Of a stretch of 24,079 nt of DNA, positions 1 to 9,009 are shown piece by piece (position 1 is the first letter of the stretch; every line of letters starts with the position of its first letter). The DNA is taken from NCBI GenBank assembly GCA_002964805.2, contig PUDQ02000070.1, positions 1 through 24,079 on the forward strand. Reading direction: 5' to 3'. The notes under the pieces are model-generated. The model was given only the letters and a program-made list of their open reading frames with translations, had not been told where the DNA came from and did no database searches. The DNA is from Trametes villosa. Its lineage: Eukaryota; Basidiomycota; Agaricomycetes; Polyporales; Polyporaceae. Both the position numbers and the translations under genes were made by a program.

Positions 1-581
1 CCGTCGAACTGGTCCGGCTCGCGGACGTTGCTCCGCTCGGAGGGCCTATCGGACCTGTCGGACCTGTCGGTGGTCCGAAGGGTCTGGGAGAGCATAGCGA
101 TGGCCCCGGCGAGCATGGCGTTGGTGTCCTGCGGAGCGGGTTGGAACGGTTGAGGTTGGAAGGGGTTGTTGGGGGAGCGGCCTGGCCCAGGAGGAGGTCC
201 GCCACCAGGTCCGCCACCCGGCGGGGTAGACGGATCGGACGACGGAGGCGGAGGCGGCGGAGGTGCACCACCGCGGGGAGTGCGGGGTACCGCATTCTCA
301 GTCGGAGGTTGCGCCGCCGGCTCGACGCCTTGTGGTTCGGGGGCCAGGGCTTGCTCCATGAACGGCGGAGCTGTCTGGATGACTTGGGCCGGTCTCGTAT
401 TGTCGACGGGGCGGAAAGGGTTGGTCGGAGACCCGTCGGAGAACAGCCCCGGCAACTGAGTTTGGGAGAACTGGGGGTCCAAAACAAAGTCGCCGTGCAG
501 CGGGGTAGTGGGGTTCCGGATCGGAACGCGGATGCGCCGGTTCGAGAAACCCCGAAAGGTATCGTCCGGGTTGACGTCCAT
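1..581 (-). CDS. R1 Gag, N-terminal part (runs off left edge)
   Basis: An open frame starts with ATG at 579-581, only 30 bp inside the LTR edge, and stays open for 193 codons to the window edge. The first half begins MDVNPDDTFRGF. It is followed by a proline/glycine-rich low-complexity stretch (roughly residues 115-150), then a segment with AMLAGAIAMLSQTLR and an ending of VREPDQFD. That last pattern resembles the entry to the retrotransposon Gag domain in basidiomycete gypsy elements, so this should be the structural capsid precursor. The zinc knuckle and any pol frame would lie to the left. The reading frame is unbroken here, so the element may be fairly recent. Confidence 0.7.
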   Translation of the reverse strand, partial: MDVNPDDTFRGFSNRRIRVPIRNPTTPLHGDFVLDPQFSQTQLPGLFSDGSPTNPFRPVDNTRPAQVIQTAPPFMEQALAPEPQGVEPAAQPPTENAVPRTPRGGAPPPPPPPSSDPSTPPGGGPGGGPPPGPGRSPNNPFQPQPFQPAPQDTNAMLAGAIAMLSQTLRTTDRSDRSDRPSERSNVREPDQFD

Positions 582-970
582 GACGAAGACTCGAGGTGAG
601 TTCGTATATACTGTTACGACCGTGCGGATCGGGGGACCGAGTCGGGGTCGGACTTCGGGGTCGGACCTCGGAGAACGGAGGTCGGGGATCGGAGGTCGGA
701 GTCGGGGGTCGGGTCGGACCTGGACTCGGGACGAACGCACAAGGTAAGGACTTCGGCGAGGCTATTAGCAACGCCTCGAGTCTAAGTCGGGTCCTTGACT
801 TCGGACAAGGGTACGGGCGGAGGTCGGAGGTCGGAGGTCGGGGGTCGGACGAGCGGACGAGCGGAGGAGATCGGACGAGAGGAAGGGAGGGCGGAGGAAG
901 TAGATTGAGTGCGGATAAGACGCTTTACAACGAGATATACGAACTGAGGAATAGTCTACATCCAGGCGAG

Positions 971-979
971 TATTTATAG
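971..979 (-). promoter_or_regulatory. TATA box in R1 LTR
   Basis: On the minus strand this reads CTATAAATA, a good TATA box inside the LTR. Transcription would start some 25-35 bp further left (about 940) and proceed into gag. It is the only clear TATA-like element I see in this LTR. Confidence 0.5.
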
Positions 980-1116
980 AAGTAATCTAATTGTTCTGGC
1001 GAAACAATAAGGAGCGACGTAAAAGGAAGAAGTCCGAAAGAGGGAAGTCCGAATACAATAAGCTATTGTCTTCGTCCTTCCGAGTCAATACCGTAGATAA
1101 GGAGCGGAGTAAGTAT

Positions 1117-1182
1117 CGGACATGAGCGGACATGAGCGGACATGAGCGGACATGAGCGGACATGGCGGATATGGCGGACATG
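1117..1182. repeat. 10 bp tandem repeat (CGGACATGAG) in R1 LTR
   Basis: About five near-perfect copies of CGGACATGAG stand head to tail, followed by shorter GCGGACATG/GCGGATATG variants. A second, looser block of CGGACACGAG-type units lies at 1200-1255. Both are in the U3 side of the LTR (upstream of the TATA box in element orientation), where tandem repeats often serve as enhancer-like sites; that role is inference. Confidence 0.7.
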
Positions 1183-1291
1183 GTAAGTATGTAGCGGACT
1201 AGAGCGGACGTACGGCGGACACGAGCGGACACGAGCGGACCTGGGCGGACATGAGGTCCGAACCTTCGGAGGTGGCGCACGGGATGTAACA

Positions 1292-2832
1292 GGGATCTCC
1301 GGTCGCAAGATGTAGGTGACGTCCTCATGGAAGATGGGGACGGAATTGGACCATCCCATCGGCAGCGTACAGTGACGCAAGGCTCCGAAGGGGGTCTGGA
1401 ACGTGGTGAGGTCGCGCGAAGCCTCCGCGATCATCCGCTCGTCGTAGCCGACGTAGAGGTCGAGGATGGCACCGCACGCGCGTCCTCCGAACTGCTCTGC
1501 GAGGTAGTCGGGCGTAGGCGGGACCCCCGAGTGCTGGATCGTGACCTTATTGAGCGGCTCGAGACTGTGGACGATGCGCAGAGACTTCCCGTCCTTCTTG
1601 AGAACGCAGAACCAGCGCGACCGATAGGAGGAATTGGAGGGCTCGTACACGCCGGCCGCGATCTTCTTCTTCAGCATCTCGCAGACCTGCTTGTAGAGCC
1701 CTGGAGGGATGGGGATATTGCGCTCGACCCACGGGGTGTGTGGGAGGACGGGGAATTCTACAGGCGGGAAGTACTCCGGTTTGAAGCACCCGCGCTCCGC
1801 GTCGCTCCAAGCGAAAGCGTCGTGGTGTAGCGTCATGAAGTGATGGAGAAGGCGCTTCTCCTCTGGCCAGAGGAAGTCGCCGCCGTGGAGCTTGTCGAAC
1901 GCCTCCTTCTGCTCCAGCGTGTAACGACCGATGGGTACGAACTCCGGCGGGCGCGGATCGAGCCGGGGCATGTTCGCGAGCGGGTCGCCGCGAATGTCGC
2001 GCTCTATGCGGAACTGGGTCGGCACGGTGCCGAGGACGGCGCGGACCTTTTGCGCGACGGGCTTGTACTTCTTCTTCGACTGGATGAAGGCCGCCGCCGT
2101 GTCGCGAGGGTCTTCGCGCGCGTATACGACCCGCACACCTTCCTCCGTCCTGAGCGCGAACTGAGGGAGAGTGGCTCGGGTATCGCGAACCTCGGGTTGC
2201 GCCGGGTTCGGGGAGTAGTGCGTCGCTACGCGGTCCACTCCCGAGACAGGGAAAGAGTCCGAAGCTGAGAGAGAGATCGAGCCAGAGAGACGTGAAACCG
2301 GTTCGCTTTGTGGGTTTTGTGCTAGGGCGTAGGACGCCGCGATTTCTGGGAGACGGTCGCAAGCAGAGAGATAGAGCGCAGAGAGAGAGAGAGAGATAGA
2401 CGAGTCTGCGGCAGAAGGGGTAACTGGGGTATAGGCACTGATGAAAGGGGCGTCGCCATCCACTTCCACGATCACGGCCACCTCCGCGCTGTCCGCGTCC
2501 TTGAACAGGTGCGAAGATGGCGACGCGGGCGCGTTAAGCACGAAATCGAGCCTTTCCGCGCGGCTGCGTCGGGATGGTGACGACTTGTCCCGTGTTCGGA
2601 CAGTGGAGGGTGATGGTCTGTCCTTCGTTGTCAAGGTTCTTGACGACGCTGCGCGTGAGTACGTCGAATGGCCGACCCAGCAACATGTCGTAGGGAGGGT
2701 TGCGGATGATGTGGACCTGCAGGTAGAGGACGATGTCCGCGACGCGGAACGGGACGTTCCGAACAAGCCCCAAGGAGTAATCGCACGCGCCGTTCGCGGA
2801 CTGCATGCGAAGCTGGATGGTGGGATCGTACC
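1292..2832 (-). pseudogene. R2: decayed Ty3/gypsy pol fragment (protease C-terminal half and N-terminal RT)
   Basis: Minus-strand coding remnant of an older gypsy element. From the right, a protease-like segment (2832 to about 2560) includes PPYDMLLGRPFDVLTRS, the C-terminal flap/dimer region of retroviral-type aspartyl proteases; the catalytic Asp region is missing, cut off at 2833. Near 2560 the frame shifts, and coding continues in another frame through HDAFAWSDAERGCF, then RT with SRWFCVLKKDGKSLRIVHS, AILDLYVGYDE and LPMGWSNSVPIFHEDVTYIL. The RT stops at 1292, just before the expected YIDD catalytic turn, where R1 is inserted. It is bounded on both sides by younger elements and cannot be functional. 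Confidence 0.85.
2380..2396. repeat. AG microsatellite inside R2
   Basis: About eight AG dinucleotides in a row, with imperfect AGAG tracts on the left from 2363. In the R2 frame on the minus strand it encodes a Ser/Leu-rich run (SISLSLSALYLS). It is a probable slippage hotspot within the linker between protease and RT. Confidence 0.75.
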
Positions 2833-3290
2833 TGTCGCGGAGCTAGGCCCGGCACGACGAGGTACTGCACACAACTACGAAAACTAAAACGATCTAACTC
2901 CCGGGGTGGTGGACGAAGGTCTCACAACACCTGAGCGTAGGTTCTCACGGCGAATCTAGCCCAAAGACCAAGTTAACATTCAGAACATAAGAGCGAATAC
3001 AAAACAAGGCTTACCTAGCCCAAAGACCAAGAGGTCAAGATGAGGGCTAGGGTCGCTACAGGGGGTCCTTATATACTAAGCAAGGGGAGCCAAACATGTA
3101 CAAACGTAGAGGTGGTCTGTGCGCATAATGCACTCAACCTGCAGGTAGGGGTCAGGTGATGAGTCTCGTGATCTATCTTCTCTAACTCTAAGTCCAGTGC
3201 GTGCTAAGTACCGTAGAATGGCCGTAGAAAAGCAGGGAAAATGCGGGAAAATATGGAAAAAATACAGGGCGTCTAGTCGTCTCCACGACA
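2833..3290 (-). repeat. R3 3' LTR (458 bp)
   Basis: Begins TGTCGCGG and ends CCACGACA on the plus strand, with 5 bp inverted ends TGTCG/CGACA. It aligns end to end with 9010-9468 at about 96% identity. It abuts the R2 remnant on the left and the pol stop codon and purine tract on the right. Inside it a CTAGCCCAAAGACCA motif occurs twice as a direct repeat (about 2957 and 3017). Confidence 0.95.
3067..3075 (-). promoter_or_regulatory. TATA box in R3 3' LTR
   Basis: Minus strand reads TATATAAGG. The matching box in the 5' LTR at 9245-9253 would drive the element; this copy could drive leftward transcription into the R2 remnant. Confidence 0.5.
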
Positions 3291-3304
3291 TTACCCCCCC
3301 TCTA
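3291..3304 (-). other. R3 polypurine tract, overlapping the pol stop codon
   Basis: On the minus strand the sequence just before the 3' LTR is TAGAGGGGGGGTAA. This purine run is where an RNase H-resistant primer for plus-strand DNA synthesis is expected. The pol stop codon (TAG, 3302-3304) lies at its upstream edge, so the coding region runs almost into the LTR. Confidence 0.8.
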
Positions 3305-6300
3305 CTGTCCATCGTCCCTGATGGACCCACGGCCCGGGAAGCGTCCGCCCTCCCAGTCGCGGTCCGGAGGCGCAGCGTCGGTGAAGGTCACCCGTGGTTG
3401 CCACGGAAGGTTCTTGAAGTCGACGGCCTGGATCTTTCGAGGTGCGCTGGGTGCGCGCTTGTGGAACTCGGCTACCTTTTCCGGTGCGTTGGTCAGGTTT
3501 GATGCCGGTTCCCAGCTGTCCTCGCCCTCGCCGTACCCCTTCCAGCGTACGAGGTATTGTAGCTGGTTACGGTAGCGGCGGCTATCCAGGATCCGATCGA
3601 CTTCGTATTCTTCTTCTCCCTCCACTTCCACGGGTTCGGGTGGCGGTGGTAAGCGTCCGTTCACCTCGTTCCCCCTCCATGGGGATAGGCGGTCAACGTG
3701 GAACACGTCGTGAAGCTTGAGGGCGGGGGGAAGGGCCAAGCGGTAGTCGAGGTCTCCGATCCGTTCAGTGACTTCGAACGGACCGAGCTGCCGAGGTCCT
3801 AGCTTAGGCGTGGCTTGATGGATGTGGATGTTCTTGGCCGTGAGCCAGACCCGGTCGCCGACCTTGAACGTGTGAGCTTTCCGCTTGCCGTCTTCGTAAG
3901 CTTGCTTCATGCGCTCTTTACTCATGCGCAGTGCCGCTTCCGCCTCCTTCCGTGCTTCCCGGAGCTTGGTGAGCCGAGCGTCGAGTGATGGGATCTGCGT
4001 GGGGCGTCCCGCCGGGATGGTGAAGTCCGGTCGGTAGCCGTATAGGACTTCGAATGGGGTCTGTCCATGCGCCGTCTGTACCCGAGAGTTGAGTACGAAC
4101 TCCGCCGTGGGAAGTAGGTCCGCCCAGTCGTCCTGTCGCTTGTCGCAGTAGATCCGGAGGTATTGCTCGACCTCCTGATTGGCTCGCTCCGTCTGCCCGT
4201 TCGCCATAGGGTGATACGCCGTGGTGAGACCGCTTTCGATGCCAAGGCGCTTGTACAGGGCCCTGGTGACTCGTGCGGCAAACTGGGGTCCTCGGTCTGA
4301 CACGATCTTCTGGGGAATGCCGTGAAGCCGGAAGATGGTCTGATAGTGCAGTTCACCTATCCCTTCGGCGGTGACGGTGTCGGTGGTGGCTACCAGGTGG
4401 ACTTGCTTACTGTACAGGTCGACGTACGTGGCAATGGCGTTGAACCCCTTCGACGAGGGTAGACCCGTAATGAGATCCACGCCCATGACGACCCACGGTC
4501 CTTCAGGTACTTCGTGGGGCTGCAGTGTCGCATGGGGGTGCGCGGCGGCCTTGTAACGCTGGCACCGGTCACACCCAAGGACGTACTTCTCGACAAACCC
4601 GCTGATCCCCGGCCACCAGTACAGCCGGCTTACCAACTCCAGCGTCCCGTGCTTGCCCGGATGTCCCGCCGTAGGCGCATCGTGGCATTGCCGGACGATG
4701 GCCTCCCTAAGTCCTTCCTCGGGCGGGATGTACAACCGACCGCGGTAGTACACCAGCCCACCCTCCTCTTCCCATTCCCACGTCCCATCCGTCAACTTCC
4801 GCGGCCCGTCCTTCCGTAGGGCTTCCAAACCCTTCAGGACTTCCGCCTCCCTCCTACTGCTCTCCCTGATCCTTCCATCCAGCGGGTTCTCTACCCGAAG
4901 CGCCGCGGCGGCAATGGCCACGAAGCGCTCGGGTCTGAGCACGATCTGATCCCGGTTGTCCTCGGCATCACTGACTTGGAGCTCCGAGATCCGAGACAGG
5001 GGGTCGGCCTGCGTGTTGGCCGTGCCCGGCTTGTGTGTGAGCGTGAAATCAAAGCGAGAGAGCCAGAGCGCCCAGCGGGCCTGTCGTCGGGTAAGGTTCT
5101 GGGCGGTCTTCCAATGTTCGAGGTTGCGATGATCGGTGATGATCTGGAAGGGTTCGGGTAACCCTTCCAGGAAGTGGCGCCAGTCTTCCAAGGCTCGTAC
5201 GATGGCCATGAGTTCCCGATCGTAGATCTCGTAGTTCCGTTCTGCCTCGGTCATAGACTCAGACCGAAAGGCCACGGGGTGCCACAGCCCGTCTTCCAGC
5301 TTCTGCAACAGAACTCCACCGGTCGCGTATCCGGAGGCGTCTACCTCTACCCGGGTTGGCCGCTCCGGCTCCCAGGTCACCAACACCGGTTCGGTGGTGA
5401 AGGCTTCCTTGAGCTTGTCGAAGGCGGTGCGCTGCCGAAGACCCCATTCCCAGGGGGCATCCTTCTTAGTGAGGTCGTGAAGGGGGCGAGTGATCTTAGC
5501 GAAGTCCTTGATAAAGCGACGGTAGAAGTTGGCGAAGCCGATGAAGCCTCGGACTTCGCGGAGGTTGCGGGGGTGGGGCCAATCGCGTACTGCCTGGATC
5601 TTGACGGGATCCATGCTGACTTCGCCTTGCCGGATCACGAGTCCTAGGTACTCGATCTCGGTTTGGTCAAACTCGCACTTCTCCGGCCGGAGGAACAGAT
5701 CGTGGGCTTGGAGTCGCCGTAGTACCTCATGGGTGACCCTGCGGTGCTCGTCAAGCGTGGCGCTAAAGATCAGGATGTCGTCCAAGTACACCGCTACCTT
5801 CCCGGCTGCGATCAGATCCCCGAAGATGGAATTCATCAGGGCCTGGAACGTCGCAGGCGAGTTGGTCAGTCCAAAGAACATAACACGGGGTTCGAACAGG
5901 CCCCGGTTGGTAGTGAAGGCCGCTTTCCATTCGTCGCCCTCCTTGATCCGTACGTTGTTGTAGCCCCAACGAACGTCGAACTTGGTGAAGTACTTAGATT
6001 GGCGGAGGCGATTGATGATGTCGGATGCGAGGGGTAGCGGGTAGCGATTCTTCACGGTGATGTCGTTCAGCTTTCGGTAGTCTTGGACCATGCGGAGCTT
6101 GCCGTCCTTCTTCTTGACGAAGAAGACGGGGGAAGCCATGGGGGACTTGGACGGGGTGATGTAGCCTTTGCGAAGGTTCTCTTCGAGGAAGGCGTCCAGC
6201 TCGGCCTGCTCGTTGACCGGCATTGGATACACCTTGGACCGGAGGGTCTCGGGAGCGTCAGGCTTCAGATCGATGGTGTGATCGTACGGCTTATGCTCAG

Positions 6301-7273
6301 GTAGTCTCTCAGACTCCTGCTCCGAGAAGACTTTGGAGTATTGGCGATACTCCTCCGGTACCATCTCTTCGAACGTCTTCGCGGGCTTAGCGCGGTGGGC
6401 CTCGGCGGCGAGCTCGGTGGAGTAAGTGAACCCGGCAGCGCACCAGAGTTCCTCGGTGGCTTCCTCCAGGACTCCGAGCTTCTGCCATTGCCTTCTCAGG
6501 CGCCGATTGGCCGAGATCTTCTCAAACGGGGGGAGGTCCTCCACGGGGGTCGCCGACCGACCGTCCGTTTCTACCTCAACCTTCCCATTTGTCCAATCTA
6601 TCTGCGGATTGATCTTCCGAAGCCAGGGGAGTCCGAGGATGATGTCCTCAGGACCGATGTCCGTGACCAGGAACTCGGTGCGTTCGTTGTGCGATCCGAG
6701 GCCTAGCTCCAGACGTGCGAAGTGGGTAATGCTCCCGGCTCGGTTGCGTGATCCGTCGATGTTGTGAAGGGGGATGGCTCGCGCGAGGGGGTGGATCAGA
6801 ACGTGATGTTGATCGACGAAGCGTTGATGGATGAATAGACCCGTGGCTCCGGAATCTATCATGGCTACTGCGTTTACGTTACGGTGTCTCCCTTTGAGGT
6901 TCACACTGATGCGGAAGTGCGAACTGGTCGTGTCTATTTCAGGTATAGTGAATGTACATGAGGAGACCGAATCATAGATAGATGGGGAGGGGATGTCCGT
7001 GCGTAAACCAGCGGGTGTCGGCGTCGTAGCCTTTGCGCGCACCCGATCTAAAAAGCCTGCTTCATCGCCTCGATCTGCGCGGCGAGCTGCCTCTGCCCTT
7101 CGAGGAGCTGGGCGATGATGTCGACCTGACTGGCCGACACCGTTGCTTCGGTAGCGGCGGCTGCGGTGTCCGAGGGAGCCTCCTCCTCGGTCGCTGCCAC
7201 GCGCTGCTTCTTCGGCTGACCCATGTACTTGCTCTGACAAACCACCTCGCGGTGGCCCGTCCTTCCGCACCAC
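3302..7273 (-). CDS. R3 Pol polyprotein (protease, RT, RNase H, integrase, chromodomain)
   Basis: The open frame is 1323 codons. The first 74 overlap the end of gag in the -1 frame and are probably not translated; real Pol starts by frameshift at 7051. In ORF numbering: aspartyl protease with Asp-Ser-Gly at 140-142; RT about 340-550 with YLDD at 496-499; RNase H with Asp645, Glu687 and Asp714; HHCC zinc finger His864, His871, Cys901, Cys904; integrase core with Asp933, Asp993 and Glu1029; and a C-terminal chromodomain at about 1221-1272 (YEVDRILDSR...LVRWKGYG...SWEP). The chromodomain is thought to steer integration to modified histones. All key residues are present, so the protein could be active. 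Confidence 0.95.
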   Translation of the reverse strand: MVRKDGPPRGGLSEQVHGSAEEAARGSDRGGGSLGHRSRRYRSNGVGQSGRHHRPAPRRAEAARRADRGDEAGFLDRVRAKATTPTPAGLRTDIPSPSIYDSVSSCTFTIPEIDTTSSHFRISVNLKGRHRNVNAVAMIDSGATGLFIHQRFVDQHHVLIHPLARAIPLHNIDGSRNRAGSITHFARLELGLGSHNERTEFLVTDIGPEDIILGLPWLRKINPQIDWTNGKVEVETDGRSATPVEDLPPFEKISANRRLRRQWQKLGVLEEATEELWCAAGFTYSTELAAEAHRAKPAKTFEEMVPEEYRQYSKVFSEQESERLPEHKPYDHTIDLKPDAPETLRSKVYPMPVNEQAELDAFLEENLRKGYITPSKSPMASPVFFVKKKDGKLRMVQDYRKLNDITVKNRYPLPLASDIINRLRQSKYFTKFDVRWGYNNVRIKEGDEWKAAFTTNRGLFEPRVMFFGLTNSPATFQALMNSIFGDLIAAGKVAVYLDDILIFSATLDEHRRVTHEVLRRLQAHDLFLRPEKCEFDQTEIEYLGLVIRQGEVSMDPVKIQAVRDWPHPRNLREVRGFIGFANFYRRFIKDFAKITRPLHDLTKKDAPWEWGLRQRTAFDKLKEAFTTEPVLVTWEPERPTRVEVDASGYATGGVLLQKLEDGLWHPVAFRSESMTEAERNYEIYDRELMAIVRALEDWRHFLEGLPEPFQIITDHRNLEHWKTAQNLTRRQARWALWLSRFDFTLTHKPGTANTQADPLSRISELQVSDAEDNRDQIVLRPERFVAIAAAALRVENPLDGRIRESSRREAEVLKGLEALRKDGPRKLTDGTWEWEEEGGLVYYRGRLYIPPEEGLREAIVRQCHDAPTAGHPGKHGTLELVSRLYWWPGISGFVEKYVLGCDRCQRYKAAAHPHATLQPHEVPEGPWVVMGVDLITGLPSSKGFNAIATYVDLYSKQVHLVATTDTVTAEGIGELHYQTIFRLHGIPQKIVSDRGPQFAARVTRALYKRLGIESGLTTAYHPMANGQTERANQEVEQYLRIYCDKRQDDWADLLPTAEFVLNSRVQTAHGQTPFEVLYGYRPDFTIPAGRPTQIPSLDARLTKLREARKEAEAALRMSKERMKQAYEDGKRKAHTFKVGDRVWLTAKNIHIHQATPKLGPRQLGPFEVTERIGDLDYRLALPPALKLHDVFHVDRLSPWRGNEVNGRLPPPPEPVEVEGEEEYEVDRILDSRRYRNQLQYLVRWKGYGEGEDSWEPASNLTNAPEKVAEFHKRAPSAPRKIQAVDFKNLPWQPRVTFTDAAPPDRDWEGGRFPGRGSIRDDGQ
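7048..7056 (-). promoter_or_regulatory. Probable -1 frameshift site at the gag stop ('shifty stop' T TTT TAG)
   Basis: Gag ends GCT TTT TAG on the minus strand. The five T's let the Phe tRNA on TTT slip back one base and pair perfectly with TTT again while the ribosome waits at the stop codon; the next codon becomes TTA. The -1 frame then reads GFLDRVRAKATTP and stays open through all of pol. The open overlap between the two frames extends from 7273 to the gag stop. A downstream RNA structure would be expected but I cannot assess it by eye. Confidence 0.6.
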
Positions 7274-8259
7274 GCGCAGATGTCACGCTCGTGGTTGCCG
7301 TCGCGCTTGTTGTGGGCGGTCGACCCACAGCCGAAGCACTTGCCTGTCATCGACTTGATGAAGGCCTCACGGGTGCGGGTTGAGTCGATGTCCATCGCGT
7401 TCGGATCTTTGAACGGGGTGGTCGGGGTCGTGGTCGTGGTCGTGGTGCCGAAGCGGGGGAACGAGGACGGCTTGCCCTGTTCGCGTGCCTTCTCGGCCTT
7501 GCGCTGCCGAGCACGGAAGTCGAAGTCCGTGGCGACGGTGATGAGGTCGTCGAGGGTGCCGGTACTGCGCTCGGTCTGAGCGAGCAGGTCCTTGATGTTG
7601 CTGGCGAGGTGCTCATAGAAACGGTCGCGGAGGTCGGCGTCCGAATAGCCAGTGCGGCCCATGATCTCCTTGAACTTGGCGGCGTACTCGGGAAGGGTCT
7701 TGCTTCCCTGCCACAAGGCGGCGAGCGCGTTCTTCGCGTCGACCACTTCGGAGGATGTCTCGAAGCGCGCCTTGAAAGCCTTCCGGAACTCGCTCCAACT
7801 GTCCTGGAAGGGGCGCTTGGCGCGTGTGGATTCCGCGACCAGTTCGAGGTAGGGCGTTCCCCAAATGGCGGCTTCGTCCTGGAGGTAGGTGAGGGCGGCG
7901 ACGATCCATTTCTGATCGTTGATTACGTAGCCGCCTTCCGCCTGATCGTTGAGAAGGGGCCCCGTGGACATGGCGTAGGCGGTGAAGGCGGCAAGGAACC
8001 GTCGCGCATCAGCGCTCGAAGTTCCCTTGAACGGGGTGGGCTTCTGGATGGCCTTATCCAGGAAGCGCGTGGGAGGGGAAGCGACTGCAGGGGCGGCGGC
8101 GGGAGCTGGGCCGGCGGCGTCTTCGGCTGCTTCGCCTTGCGCCGGGGCTCGTGGGGTGAGGGTCTGGACTAGTTCCGTAAGGGTCGCGGTGAGGGTGGCG
8201 AGGGAGGCCTGGATGTGGGCCTGCCCGTCGATGAGTCCTTGGAGCGCTTCTGTCGACAT
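7048..8259 (-). CDS. R3 Gag (403 residues from first ATG)
   Basis: Capsid-type structural protein of R3. From the ATG at 8257-8259 it encodes a predicted helical N-terminus (MSTEALQGLIDG), a Pro/Ala-rich linker, then the Gag core (SADARRFLAAFTAYAMS, SWSEFRKAFKARFE) typical of the retrotransposon Gag family. Near the C-terminus are Cys/His knuckles: one clear CX2CX4HX4C (CAWCGRTGHREVVC) preceded by a partial one (KCFGCGSTAH). The same frame is open upstream to a TAA at 8632-8634 with no ATG, encoding a plausible acidic and then Pro-rich segment (EEVDSYQEDDGTWVD, then repeated TPVP-like units). Gag could therefore start further upstream at a non-ATG codon or through splicing. Confidence 0.9.
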   Translation of the reverse strand: MSTEALQGLIDGQAHIQASLATLTATLTELVQTLTPRAPAQGEAAEDAAGPAPAAAPAVASPPTRFLDKAIQKPTPFKGTSSADARRFLAAFTAYAMSTGPLLNDQAEGGYVINDQKWIVAALTYLQDEAAIWGTPYLELVAESTRAKRPFQDSWSEFRKAFKARFETSSEVVDAKNALAALWQGSKTLPEYAAKFKEIMGRTGYSDADLRDRFYEHLASNIKDLLAQTERSTGTLDDLITVATDFDFRARQRKAEKAREQGKPSSFPRFGTTTTTTTPTTPFKDPNAMDIDSTRTREAFIKSMTGKCFGCGSTAHNKRDGNHERDICAWCGRTGHREVVCQSKYMGQPKKQRVAATEEEAPSDTAAAATEATVSASQVDIIAQLLEGQRQLAAQIEAMKQAF

Positions 8260-9009
8260 GATGGGCGACAGGGGAGGTTCGGGGGTAGGGGTGCGGTGGG
8301 GTGATGGAACCGGTGATGCGGGGACCGGTGTAGGAACGACCGGCGTTGGTGGTGCCGGTGTGGGAACTCGCGTGTCAGGAAGCGGGGTGAACTCCGGGAG
8401 GAAGTCGCTGATCTGACTAAGGGAGGTGGGGCGGAGGCGAGGGGTGGTTTCGTCGTCGTCTAGCTTCTGCGGCGAGGAAATGGAGTAGATGCGGTTGGGG
8501 CAGGGGAAGCGATCGCAATCTACCCAAGTACCGTCGTCCTCTTGGTAGCTATCAACCTCCTCGTCACGATCGTACGCGTGGACTTTGTTGGCGCAATCAA
8601 GATCCAGGATGTCCTCTCCCGATCTCGGGACTTAATCTGCAGATTTCGCTACCCGACACTGACTGCTCAGCCTCCTCGGCCTATTGCTGTGTCCTTTTAC
8701 CACAAGGGACACGAGCCCAAGGGTAACCTGCCTTGGCTTCCTATTGCCGCGTTTCTCTGCCTCCTACACCCGAAGGTGCACTCGTTACAACCAACACCGG
8801 ATTTTACACTGCGGGTTAGGCAGATTCCGCGTATTGTACCAATCAAAAGATCGGCAAGCCTGGGGTTGCGCCCTGACCGTTACTCCGAGGTGACAAAGCG
8901 CGTGCGCAAGGGGTACCAACACAGGGGGTGATCACGAAGCAGAAAGGACTTACGCGTGAGGGAGGATCTGGTCGGCAGATCTCCGGCACGGTGGGGGATC
9001 TTGACCTAA
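8260..9009 (-). other. R3 leader between 5' LTR and gag
   Basis: 750 bp of element sequence. The left part (8260-8631) is open in the gag frame and may be an N-terminal extension without ATG. The rest (8635-9009) has no supportable gene and is probably 5' untranslated leader with packaging signals. The bases next to the LTR read TTAGGTCAAGATCCCC on the minus strand and do not start with the TGG that would pair with a tRNA 3' CCA end, so a standard primer binding site is not evident. Confidence 0.6.

Larger units (their letters stand above)
1..1291 (-). mobile_element. Ty3/gypsy-type retrotransposon R1, 5' end only
   Basis: This is the start of an LTR retrotransposon transcribed leftward. Its 5' LTR occupies 612-1291 and the gag start lies at 581; the rest runs off the left edge. 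The right boundary falls inside the reverse transcriptase of an older element (R2): the R2 reading frame is good up to Ile-Pro and then meets the LTR end. So R1 is younger than R2. The candidate 5 bp target site on the right is GGGAT (1292-1296); its partner would lie outside the window, so duplication cannot be tested. Superfamily is inferred from the gag and LTR style. Confidence 0.8.
612..1291 (-). repeat. R1 5' LTR (680 bp)
   Basis: The segment begins TGTTAC at 612 and ends GTAACA at 1291, a perfect 6 bp inverted pair with the TG...CA ends expected of an LTR. It lies directly upstream of the gag start in element orientation. It is rich in short G-rich tandem motifs (GGTCGG-type repeats near 626-735 and 815-880, and CGGACATGAG repeats near 1117-1182). 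The second LTR is outside the window, so the call rests on the ends, the position next to gag and the abrupt break in R2 coding sequence at 1291/1292. No TGG-type primer binding site follows it. Confidence 0.75.

Noticed and set aside
626..880. GGTCGG-type clustered repeats considered as a CRISPR-like or telomeric array
   Set aside because: Units are short, irregular and without unique spacers; they lie inside an LTR of a eukaryotic element.
141..979. Overlapping Arg/Gly-rich frames on the plus strand
   Set aside because: Shadows of R1 Gag and of G-rich LTR repeats.
2569..2874. N-terminal part of the long minus-strand frame that begins inside the R3 LTR
   Set aside because: Out of frame with the protease-like sequence that is visible in a neighbouring frame; only the part after about 2560 is real R2 coding sequence.
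8542..8931. Plus-strand 129-codon frame in the R3 leader
   Set aside because: Antisense to the element, no known motif and no promoter; treated as chance.
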